NCBI GenBank assembly: GCA_013153955.1
Contig: JAADDM010000281.1
Span: 1 to 6,406, forward strand
From: Gammaproteobacteria bacterium
Lineage (GTDB): Bacteria > Pseudomonadota > Gammaproteobacteria > Thiomicrospirales > Thiomicrospiraceae
DNA length: 6,406 nt
Reading direction: 5' to 3'
Part shown: piece by piece, positions 1 to 5,963 of the stretch
Layout: every line of letters begins with the position of its first letter
Position numbering within the stretch: position 1 is the first letter of the stretch
Program-made: the position numbers and the translations under genes
The notes under the pieces: model-generated
The model's input: the letters and a program-made list of their open reading frames with translations, nothing else
Databases searched by the model: none
Told to the model about the DNA's origin: nothing

Positions 1-23
1 GTTACAAAAATAAATTTAGTCAT
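1..23 (-). CDS. pyrG: CTP synthase, N-terminal fragment cut by window edge
   Basis: Only the first seven codons and two bases of an eighth are inside the window; they read M-T-K-F-I-F-V-(T). This matches the start of CTP synthase (E. coli begins MTTNYIFVTGG), the glutamine-dependent enzyme that converts UTP to CTP in the cytoplasm. The match is short, but two facts support it. The gene lies directly downstream of tilS on the same strand, as in many Gammaproteobacteria (accA-tilS-pyrG). It also has a well-formed promoter of its own at 84-112. The Shine-Dalgarno is weak (AAAGTG, roughly 9 bases before the ATG). The identification rests on seven residues plus synteny and would be settled by the adjoining sequence. 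Confidence 0.75.
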
Positions 24-83
24 TTATCACACTTTATTAAACGTTTGGAACTCAAGGAATTCGAGCTTTCAGAATGGGAGAGA

Positions 84-112
84 ATTATAGCCTAAAACCA
101 CATATCCATCAA
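84..112 (-). promoter_or_regulatory. sigma-70 promoter for pyrG
   Basis: Read on the minus strand there is a -35 TTGATG (112-107), a 17-bp spacer and a perfect -10 TATAAT (89-84). Transcription should start near position 77, about 53 bases before the pyrG ATG at 23. The bases around the predicted start are a short cytosine run (78-76). This is the best promoter match in the window. It suggests that pyrG is transcribed independently of any read-through from accA-tilS. Confidence 0.75.
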
Positions 113-181
113 TGTAATAGTTTGCTCAAAACAACATTCAATCGACATCATTTTAGACTGCCTAAAGCCTATTAAGATGAG

Positions 182-201
182 GTTAAGTTTAAAAACTCAA
201 C
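182..201 (-). terminator. weak AT-rich hairpin after tilS
   Basis: GTTAAGTTT (182-190) and AAACTCAAC (193-201) form a 9-position stem with one mismatch and a two-base A-A gap, too tight without opening an end pair. It lies 13 bases past the tilS stop codon. The stem is AT-rich and no clear T-run follows on the minus strand, so it is at best an inefficient terminator. Nothing else was found between the tilS stop and the pyrG promoter. Confidence 0.25.
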
Positions 202-213
202 TTTCGAGAAGGC

Positions 214-1608
214 TTATGTGCGCACGTCAACACCAATTAAGGCACTTACATCTGCTCTTGATAAAGTCATAAGCACCTTCATGTCAACACCCTCTCCCAA
301 AAACAAGCAGCGCGTACAACCAAGTACAGAGATCAAGCGCCCTTGATAAGTCAATACTGGCCACACCTGCCTCTCCCAAACAGGAATGTCATTTTTCTGA
401 AAGAATTTCTTAAGACTTTTTCTTTTTATATCATCCTCTTGAGAAAGATTCCTAACCCTAAAAAGAGATGAGTTAAATATCTCAAAAACAGGGATACAGA
501 CTTTAAATTCACGCGCCACACCTGCCTCAAGACAAGCACCCTTCACTTTATCCAAAGGGTAATCATATGGCAGCAACGCCCTCCTTAAATAAGCCAAACG
601 CATCCCGTCAAATCTGAGCATTCCCTGTGCTAATTGGTATGAAAAAGCACACTGCTTACTAACCCCTTCGACAGAGACAACTGAATGGATCCACTCATAA
701 TGCTTACCACTCAACTGCAAACCAAATTTATGAAACATCCAGTAGCGAATACAATTCTTAATCGCCGGCCAATCTAATATAGTCAAAGGCTGCAAATTTA
801 AATAAAGAGGTAATTTCGACTGATCAGCTAAATCAATTTGAGCAAGCCTATCTAGTAAATCATGCGCTTCGGCTAAATTTTTAGCTACTTTTGCAAGGGA
901 TCTCTCGGCCTGGGGCCAGACCCTTTTTAAAACGGGCAATACGGCATGACGAACATAATTTCGACGATACCGATGATCTTCATTAGAAGGGTCATCAATC
1001 CATTCAAGACAGTGCGCTTTCGCATACGCTTGCAGACAAGCATAAGGGACATTGAGAAGCGGCCTAACCAGATCAACAGCCAACTCTCCAGCAAGATTAT
1101 CTAGCGGCATCACAGCAAGAGATCTTCTGTATGGAATACCAGCCCCCCCAGAAACACCAGCCCCTCTCACCAAATTCAACAAAACTGTCTCAGCCTGATC
1201 GCGTTGATGATGCCCTGTCACAAGGATTGCGTCTGCAGATAATCCCTCTGTCAAAGCAGCATAGCGTAACTTGCGAGCAGCAAACTCTACCCCATTAGCC
1301 TGATCACAAGAAAGATCAATCGCGGTGGTGCTAAAAGCAACGTTTATGCGTACACACTGTCTTTGGCAGTGCTGCGCCCATTCAGCTGAGTCACTCTGTA
1401 AACCATGGTCGATATAGTGTGCAGAGAGTATCCCTTGAAATTCAGCGTGCTGCGCAAGGAGATGCAGTAACACTGTCGAATCCAACCCTCCACTAAAGGC
1501 GACTTTAACAGGCGTACCGACTGAAACTTGACGAATAAAATGAGTGATTGCGGACTTAAGAAGTTGACTAGATTTTAGAGTGGTGGAAACAGCAGAATTG
1601 TTCATCAT
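214..1608 (-). CDS. tilS: tRNA(Ile)-lysidine synthetase TilS
   Basis: TilS uses ATP and lysine to convert C34 of the CAU-anticodon tRNA-Ile to lysidine, so that it is charged with isoleucine and reads AUA. It is normally essential and cytoplasmic. Numbering from the upstream TTG at 1611 (465 residues), the N-terminal PP-loop SGGLDS is at about 40-45. The TGHHQRDQAET signature is at about 132-142, and the IDDPSN...RRNYVR motif of the TilS catalytic domain is at about 205-221. The C-terminal TilS domain (SLKKFF...PVWERQVWPVL) is at about 399-420. The length is a little above E. coli TilS (432). TTG at 1611 is followed by two tandem ATGs (1608 and 1605). TAGAG (1617-1613) lies 4 and 7 bases before the ATGs, so I prefer an ATG start; AGGA (1623-1620) would suit the TTG. 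The gene follows accA by about 55 bp and is probably co-transcribed with it. Confidence 0.95.
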   Translation of the reverse strand: MMNNSAVSTTLKSSQLLKSAITHFIRQVSVGTPVKVAFSGGLDSTVLLHLLAQHAEFQGILSAHYIDHGLQSDSAEWAQHCQRQCVRINVAFSTTAIDLSCDQANGVEFAARKLRYAALTEGLSADAILVTGHHQRDQAETVLLNLVRGAGVSGGAGIPYRRSLAVMPLDNLAGELAVDLVRPLLNVPYACLQAYAKAHCLEWIDDPSNEDHRYRRNYVRHAVLPVLKRVWPQAERSLAKVAKNLAEAHDLLDRLAQIDLADQSKLPLYLNLQPLTILDWPAIKNCIRYWMFHKFGLQLSGKHYEWIHSVVSVEGVSKQCAFSYQLAQGMLRFDGMRLAYLRRALLPYDYPLDKVKGACLEAGVAREFKVCIPVFEIFNSSLFRVRNLSQEDDIKRKSLKKFFQKNDIPVWERQVWPVLTYQGRLISVLGCTRCLFLGEGVDMKVLMTLSRADVSALIGVDVRT

Positions 1609-1620
1609 CAAGCTCTATTT

Positions 1621-1648
1621 CCTCTCGCCAGCAGAGCGCTGCGAGAGG
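1621..1648 (-). promoter_or_regulatory. intercistronic hairpin overlapping tilS ribosome-binding region
   Basis: A perfect 8-bp GC-rich stem, CCTCTCGC (1621-1628) with GCGAGAGG (1641-1648), encloses a 12-base loop. The loop could add AGC/GCT pairs (1630-1632 with 1638-1640). It sits in the gap between the accA stop and the tilS start. On the mRNA the 3' arm ends in AGAGG, a Shine-Dalgarno-like sequence, followed by AAATAGAG and the start codons. No T-run follows on either strand, so it does not look like a standard terminator. Tuning of tilS translation or mRNA processing is an inference. Confidence 0.5.
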
Positions 1649-1664
1649 GAGACAAAAATAAGGA

Positions 1665-2621
1665 TCAGGAAACGTCGAAATTTCCATAATCCATGTAACG
1701 CTGATAACGAGACCCTATCAGCTCATCTACAGGCTTACCTTTTAACCCATTTATCTGGGCAATAAGCGCACTCTTTAGATTAGAAGCGGCAACTTTATAA
1801 TTTCGATGCGCACCACCTAATGGTTCAGGAATGATCTCATCCACCAAACCTAATGACTTTAAACGAGGTGCGGTAATACCCAACGCTTCAGCGGCATCGG
1901 CCGCATTCGCCGCATTTTTCCAAAGAATCGAAGCACAGCCTTCAGGCGAGATAACAGAGTAAGTTCCATGCTCCATAATCATCGTCACATCGCCGACGCC
2001 AATCGCTAAAGCGCCACCTGACCCGCCTTCACCAATCACTGTACAGACAATCGGAACTTTAAGCTCCGCCATCTCGATTAGATTTCTAGCAATCGCCTCA
2101 CTCTGACCACGCTCTTCAGCGTTGATACCTGGGTATGCGCCAGGGGTATCGATAAAAGTCACAATGGGCAGACCAAATCGCTCTGCCATCTTCATTAAGC
2201 GTAAGGCTTTGCGATATCCTTCCGGACGCGGCATACCAAAGTTACGACGAATTTTCTCTTTTGTATCTCGGCCTTTCTCTTGTGCAATGACCATAACAGG
2301 CTGACCGTCTAAACGTGCCAAGCCGGCCACAATCGCTTCATCATCTGCAAAAGCACGATCCCCGTGAAGCTCTTTAAAATCTGTGAACACCTCTTTGATA
2401 TAGTCCAATGCATAAGGACGCTGAGGATGGCGTGATAACTTAGCAATCTGCACATCCGTCAACTTTGCAAAGGTTGATTCCGTTAATGTTCTGCTTTTTT
2501 CTTCTAACGCGGAAATCTCTTGCACCAAGTTCATATCACTGCCGTCTAAATGGCGTAATTCATCAATCTTAGCTTCTAATTCTGCAATAGGCTGTTCAAA
2601 ATCTAAAAAATCAAGTTTCAT
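1665..2621 (-). CDS. accA: acetyl-CoA carboxylase carboxyltransferase subunit alpha
   Basis: AccA pairs with AccD to form the carboxyltransferase of acetyl-CoA carboxylase. This enzyme moves CO2 from carboxybiotin on AccB to acetyl-CoA to give malonyl-CoA, the first committed step of fatty-acid synthesis, in the cytoplasm. The protein is 318 residues against 319 in E. coli and aligns from end to end. It begins with the family's FLDFEQPIAELEAKID (about 5-20). It continues with RHPQRPY (64-70), GDRA.ADD (87-94), KEKIRRNFGMP.PEGYRKALRLM (121-143) and TFIDTPGAYPG (155-165). The oxyanion-hole segment GEGGSGGALAIGVGD is at 197-211, and the acyl-CoA-site region SVISPEGCASILWK at 222-235. The start at 2621 matches the family, with a modest GGGA (2630-2627) about 5 bases upstream. 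It probably leads an accA-tilS transcript. Confidence 0.98.
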   Translation of the reverse strand: MKLDFLDFEQPIAELEAKIDELRHLDGSDMNLVQEISALEEKSRTLTESTFAKLTDVQIAKLSRHPQRPYALDYIKEVFTDFKELHGDRAFADDEAIVAGLARLDGQPVMVIAQEKGRDTKEKIRRNFGMPRPEGYRKALRLMKMAERFGLPIVTFIDTPGAYPGINAEERGQSEAIARNLIEMAELKVPIVCTVIGEGGSGGALAIGVGDVTMIMEHGTYSVISPEGCASILWKNAANAADAAEALGITAPRLKSLGLVDEIIPEPLGGAHRNYKVAASNLKSALIAQINGLKGKPVDELIGSRYQRYMDYGNFDVS

Positions 2622-2666
2622 TCTATTCCCGTCTTCAAGTTCAATTTCATGACTGTAATTAAGCTC

Positions 2667-2675
2667 ATTCTAGCA
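2667..2675 (-). promoter_or_regulatory. candidate extended -10 promoter for accA
   Basis: The minus strand reads TGCTAGAAT here, an extended -10 (TG-n-TAGAAT) five of six matches to TATAAT. No good -35 lies 17 bp upstream, which extended -10 promoters can tolerate. Transcription would start near 2660, giving a leader of about 40 bases before the accA ATG. Confidence 0.4.
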
Positions 2676-2785
2676 AAAATACCTTATATTTGTGGTAAAA
2701 GGCCAACTTTTTATCCAATTTAACCCGGCTTTTAGCCCCATTTTTAAGCATTCTACAATTTCACTTTTATATTAGAGATAACTAC

Positions 2786-2808
2786 CGTAAAATCCTCCAT
2801 TTTTTACG
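2786..2808. repeat. operator-like inverted repeat upstream of DUF481 gene
   Basis: CGTAAAA (2786-2792) and its exact complement TTTTACG (2802-2808) are separated by 9 bases in the accA/DUF481 divergent gap. The repeat lies 82 bp before the plus-strand ATG, just upstream of TATAAA (2815-2820), a possible -10 without a recognisable -35. The position suits a dimeric regulator site, but in AT-rich DNA a 7-bp match can arise by chance. The rest of the 2622-2889 gap shows no other gene. Confidence 0.3.
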
Positions 2809-2889
2809 ATTTTGTATAAATAACATCGAGCAAGCTTCCTAAGCACTCTTTACTCCCCCCTTATCCCTATTTTAAAAGGCCTAAACACC

Positions 2890-3630
2890 ATGAATACGTT
2901 AAACAAATCCGCGCTATTTATCCTAGCGACTACCTTTATTTCAAACACTAGCCAAGCGACAGAAACCGATTCTAACCTAGGTTTTAAAGGCCAAGGAGAA
3001 GCTGGATTAACAGACAGCACAGGAAACACAACAAGTACCAGCCTTTTTGCCGCATTAAAACTAGATTATTTGCAAACTGATTATGAGGTAAAAAGTACCT
3101 TTGAAGTAGATTATAAGTCCGAAAATAGTGTCCAGACTCAAGAACGTTACCGCATTGCAAGCCAGTACAATCACTTCTATACTGCCGACCATCAAGACTA
3201 TAGTTTTGCAGGGGTTAAATTAGAGAAAAGCTTCTTTGAAGACATTGATTTAGACAGCATGATTAACTTAGGGTACGGGAAAAAACTTTTTGAAGACCAG
3301 AAAACGACCTTTATTTCAGAGATCAGTCTGGGTCAACAGAATACCCAGTATGCAACAAGCTCAAGCAGTCAGAACAGTACACAAACATTTGCTCAGCTCT
3401 CTCTAAATATAAAGCACACACTAAACGAGCAGGTTTCTTTTGCACAAAACCTAACCTATCTATCAGGTGCTGAACAGGCAAAACTTGAAAGTGACACAAG
3501 CTTTATTATTCATGTAGCTGACAACATTGACTTAAATATTAGCTACAAATACCGTCATAATAATGCGCCAGCAGTGGGCATCAAAAATACCGATGCGCAG
3601 ACTATTATGACACTTGCCTATCAATTTTAA
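2890..3630 (+). CDS. DUF481 family outer-membrane beta-barrel protein
   Basis: This is a 246-residue exported protein resembling the DUF481 family (YdiY-like, sometimes called salt-induced outer membrane protein), whose role is not established. Residues 1-23 look like a signal peptide: Asn/Lys start, hydrophobic ALFILATTFI, and an S-Q-A cleavage site before TETDS. The mature part is made of short alternating strands rich in Tyr, Ser, Thr and Gln. Family-like segments include ERYRIASQYNHFYTADHQDYSFAGVK (about 85-110) and INLGYGKKLFEDQ (about 125-137). The chain ends in Tyr-Gln-Phe; a C-terminal Phe is the usual signal for barrel insertion by the BAM complex. The length matches E. coli YdiY (about 252). 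AAGG at 2876-2879 lies 10 bases before the ATG. The gene stands alone, divergent from accA and convergent with ycaO. The family call is fairly safe; the function is unknown. Confidence 0.85.
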   Translation: MNTLNKSALFILATTFISNTSQATETDSNLGFKGQGEAGLTDSTGNTTSTSLFAALKLDYLQTDYEVKSTFEVDYKSENSVQTQERYRIASQYNHFYTADHQDYSFAGVKLEKSFFEDIDLDSMINLGYGKKLFEDQKTTFISEISLGQQNTQYATSSSSQNSTQTFAQLSLNIKHTLNEQVSFAQNLTYLSGAEQAKLESDTSFIIHVADNIDLNISYKYRHNNAPAVGIKNTDAQTIMTLAYQF

Positions 3631-3650
3631 CCCCTGCCTATATTAAACCA

Positions 3651-3679
3651 ACAGGGTGCTAAGCGCCTTAATACCCTGT
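3651..3679. terminator. putative bidirectional terminator between DUF481 gene and ycaO
   Basis: ACAGGGT (3651-3657) pairs with ACCCTGT (3673-3679). Inside that, TAAG (3660-3663) pairs with CTTA (3667-3670) around a CGC loop, with one wobble and one mismatch between the two helices. It sits 20 bases past the DUF481 stop and 18 bases past the ycaO stop. T-runs are poor on both strands (GTTATGATG on plus, TGGTTTAAT on minus), so efficiency is uncertain. Confidence 0.6.
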
Positions 3680-3697
3680 GTTATGATGATTGATCGA

Positions 3698-5410
3698 TTA
3701 TGCCCCCTCTAACTTCACCTGTCGAGACTGCATATAAATATCAAGCAACGCGCAATGCTGTTGACTCTGCTTAAATAGATTACGTCCTAAACACTCCCCC
3801 CAAAATCCTTCACCTGCCTGCACATTTAACCAAGCCTGATTCGTCAACTTAGCCCCAAATAATAGTGTCACCGAATAACGATTAGTCACCCCGGTCAATG
3901 CCATCTCTAGCGCAAACATAAGTGTTTTATACACCAGCAACCAATGACTGCTTTCAGATAGAAAGTAAATAGAGCCTTGAAGGCTTTCTAATGCCGCTTC
4001 TTTTTCTCCTAATGCCAAATAGCACCAAAACTTAAGGTCTACAATCTTCAGTTCAGCCCAAAAACTGTGTGGATCAGGCATTAAACCAATCAAAGAGGCT
4101 ACCCCTTGATGATCACTAAACCCGAGCTCGTCAATGAGATTAATGACCTCATCAAATCCGACTGAATCTTCAAGCCTAAGCAGAGATTCACGTAACATAC
4201 GCCCCATATTTTGATTGCGCTCAATCACCTCCTCAACAGGGTATATTTCGGACATCCCAGGTACGACTACCCGACAGGCTTCAAAACCATAATGACGATA
4301 ATTTGCAACATAAGTGGTATAACCCGCCGCTTCAACAAGCGCACAAAGCGTATCCCATTGTGCCTCAGTATCACCTGAAAAATTCCAATGAACAAAATCA
4401 TAATCGTAGTCATCAGAGATAAAATGGACATGAATCAAGCCACTTGAATCAATAAAATGATTCTCCAAATTTTCATCTTCAGCCACCGTGAACGCATCAA
4501 AAACAGGCATTTGAAACCCATCAAGATTTCCTAAATTCCGACCTTGTAAGGACTCTGTTAAGGTGCGTTCAAGCGCAACCTCAAAAATAGGGTGTGCGCC
4601 AAAAGAGGCAAAACAGAGGCCTGTTTTTTGTTCAAACAGCGTTACATTGATCACAGGATATACGCCGCCTAAAGACGCATCCCTAATCGAGACAGCAATG
4701 CCTTCTTGCTTCATCCCCTCGATGATTGCAACAATCTCAGGAAAATGGTTCACCACGGTTTGAGGTACTTCCGGCAAGCAGATATTCTCACGCATGATTT
4801 TATTTTTAACCCAACGCTCAAAGATCTCTGATAAACCTTGGACTTGAGCCTCTACCGCAGTATTTCCTGCTGACAAACCATTGCTTGCATACAAGTTACT
4901 CAATAAATTCATGGGGAAATAGACCGCACCCCCTCCTACCTGATGCAGTTCAATCGCTCTGACTGTATTTTGCGAATCATTAAAGCTTAATAAATCAACT
5001 AAGGAAAGCGCTTCATCAGTATCATAAAAGGACCAAAGTTCTGGCGAAAGACACTCCGCAAGATTGGCTTTTGAAAAGGACTTTTCATTCGGGTAATATA
5101 GCCAATCATGCGCAGCTTCATCTTCCACGCGCTCTAGCCAATAATCCGAAAAAAAATAATTCGTCGATAGCCTCTCTATAAATTCGCCTAATGCACTGGC
5201 CAATGTAGATTTTCGACATACTCCCTTGCCATTCGTAAATAAACCGGGACACTTTTTTTCATAGATGTGTAACGAGTAAACATTCGTTACAGGGTTTAGC
5301 CACGAAGCTTCTACAATATCAAACCCCGCCTGCAATAAGGCCGCTTGCATTTTCTCAATAGAGACCTCCAAACAATCATCCTTACCTTTTATATAGGTGA
5401 GCTCACTCAT
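3698..5410 (-). CDS. ycaO: YcaO, RimO-associated ribosomal protein S12 methylthiolation factor
   Basis: This is a 570-residue YcaO-domain protein that aligns along its length with E. coli YcaO (586). That protein is genetically linked to RimO-dependent beta-methylthiolation of an aspartate in ribosomal protein S12. YcaO enzymes use ATP to activate amide groups. Visible features include Lys10 in KGKDD, EASWLNPV.NV (34-44), FTNGKG (58-63) and ASALGEFIERLSTNYFF with Glu76 and Glu79 (71-87). Further on are SNGLSAGNTAVEAQVQGLSEIFERWVKNK with Glu187, Gln191, Glu195 and Glu198 (176-204), then FASFGAHP (about 267-274), NFIDSSG-type HFIDSSG and PGMSEIYP. The ATP/Mg-binding Ser, Glu, Gln and Arg positions therefore look intact. 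The C-terminus ends in VKLEGA and lacks the Pro-rich tail of azole-forming YcaO proteins, which argues against RiPP biosynthesis. The start aligns with E. coli; AGGA lies 10 bases upstream. No rimO is nearby. Confidence 0.93.
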   Translation of the reverse strand: MSELTYIKGKDDCLEVSIEKMQAALLQAGFDIVEASWLNPVTNVYSLHIYEKKCPGLFTNGKGVCRKSTLASALGEFIERLSTNYFFSDYWLERVEDEAAHDWLYYPNEKSFSKANLAECLSPELWSFYDTDEALSLVDLLSFNDSQNTVRAIELHQVGGGAVYFPMNLLSNLYASNGLSAGNTAVEAQVQGLSEIFERWVKNKIMRENICLPEVPQTVVNHFPEIVAIIEGMKQEGIAVSIRDASLGGVYPVINVTLFEQKTGLCFASFGAHPIFEVALERTLTESLQGRNLGNLDGFQMPVFDAFTVAEDENLENHFIDSSGLIHVHFISDDYDYDFVHWNFSGDTEAQWDTLCALVEAAGYTTYVANYRHYGFEACRVVVPGMSEIYPVEEVIERNQNMGRMLRESLLRLEDSVGFDEVINLIDELGFSDHQGVASLIGLMPDPHSFWAELKIVDLKFWCYLALGEKEAALESLQGSIYFLSESSHWLLVYKTLMFALEMALTGVTNRYSVTLLFGAKLTNQAWLNVQAGEGFWGECLGRNLFKQSQQHCALLDIYMQSRQVKLEGA

Positions 5411-5453
5411 TACTTTAATATCCTATTCATACACCATTAAAACAGTGTTTACT

Positions 5454-5482
5454 TATATAAATTCAATCTAGTGCAACACCAA
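5454..5482 (-). promoter_or_regulatory. candidate sigma-70 promoter for ycaO
   Basis: On the minus strand, TTGGTG (5482-5477) and TATATA (5459-5454) are spaced by exactly 17 bp. The -10 matches four of six consensus bases and the -35 four of six at best. The predicted start is near 5447, leaving a leader of about 37 bases before the ycaO ATG. Confidence 0.4.
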
Positions 5483-5514
5483 TGATTTTTGATTATGGCG
5501 CGCGTTAAAGTTAG

Positions 5515-5520
5515 TAAAAT
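5515..5520 (+). promoter_or_regulatory. possible -10 element for the cytochrome gene
   Basis: TAAAAT lies 34 bases before the plus-strand ATG. The nearest -35-like sequence is TTGATT (5489-5494), but the 20-bp spacing is too long; TTATGG (5493-5498) gives 16 bp and a poor match. Some promoter must lie in this divergent gap, but this assignment is weak. Confidence 0.25.
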
Positions 5521-5554
5521 GTACTAGTCAAAACACCTATTCTGAGGAAACACC

Positions 5555-5848
5555 ATGAATAATATGAAAAAACTAAGCCTTTCTACCTTTTTACTGACTG
5601 CAGGCATGACACTGAGTGCCCATGCATTTTCTGCCGACCCACACCCGGGGCAAGCATTAGAAACCGCTGCTAACTGTTTAAAGTGCCATGCAAGCCAACC
5701 CTATGATCCATCAAAGACCAAAGACTGGCCTGCATTAGTGAAGGTTGTTCAGTTCTGTAACGATAACCTTAACTCAGGTATGTTTGAAGATGAAGTCGAA
5801 GAGCTTGCTGATTATTTAAATGAAAAACACTATCATTACGCAAAGTAA
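5555..5848 (+). CDS. small periplasmic monoheme cytochrome c
   Basis: This is a 97-residue secreted protein with a single c-type heme site. Residues 1-27 form a signal peptide: MNNMKK, hydrophobic LSLSTFLLTAGMTLSAHA, with cleavage after AHA (24) or FSA (27). That leaves a mature protein of about 70 residues in the periplasm. The heme-binding motif is CLKCH (Cys41, Cys44, His45). The sixth heme ligand is not certain: Met75 and the C-terminal His92 and His94 are candidates. Cys68 (VVQFCNDNL) is a third, unpaired cysteine. The acidic helix FEDEVEELADYLNEK (77-91) resembles the C-terminal helix of small class I-like cytochromes. A strong GAGG (5544-5547) lies 7 bases before the ATG. The gene is divergent from ycaO and stands alone, so its redox partner cannot be inferred. 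Electron carrier is the likely role; the specific pathway is unknown. Confidence 0.88.
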   Translation: MNNMKKLSLSTFLLTAGMTLSAHAFSADPHPGQALETAANCLKCHASQPYDPSKTKDWPALVKVVQFCNDNLNSGMFEDEVEELADYLNEKHYHYAK

Positions 5849-5855
5849 GCCACGA

Positions 5856-5888
5856 GGGTTGGCTGTGACAGCTTATGACAGCCAACCC
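5856..5888. terminator. strong hairpin after the cytochrome gene
   Basis: GGGTTGGCTGT (5856-5866) and ACAGCCAACCC (5878-5888) form a perfect 11-bp stem with an 11-base loop, seven bases after the cytochrome stop codon. It lies between convergent genes. No T-run follows on either strand, so it may work as a transcript-end stabiliser or non-canonical terminator rather than a classical intrinsic terminator. Confidence 0.6.
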
Positions 5889-5963
5889 ATTCAGATAGAC
5901 TCAACATTTAAAAGCGTCATCAATCTAATTTCCGTTCTTATGCCACCCAAAACACTTCAGACA

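Noticed and set aside
1580..1765. Plus-strand open frame of 61 codons across the tilS/accA junction
   Set aside because: It is antisense to the tilS start, the gap and the accA 3' end, has no ribosome-binding site and no recognisable protein features.
2122..2304. Plus-strand open frame of 60 codons inside accA
   Set aside because: It lies wholly antisense to the highly conserved core of accA and is explained by the codon pattern of that gene.
2727..2745. GGCT-TTT-AGCC hairpin followed by CCATTTTT as a terminator
   Set aside because: The stem is only 4 bp with a 3-base loop, and no plus-strand gene precedes it that would need termination.
4563..4763. Plus-strand open frame of 66 codons inside ycaO
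   Set aside because: It is antisense to the conserved middle of ycaO and shows no start signal of its own.
3698..5848. RiPP or thiazole/oxazole peptide cluster around the YcaO protein
   Set aside because: There is no E1-like partner, dehydrogenase, precursor peptide or transporter, and the YcaO lacks the Pro-rich C-terminus. It aligns with the S12-associated type; the nearby small gene encodes a cytochrome.
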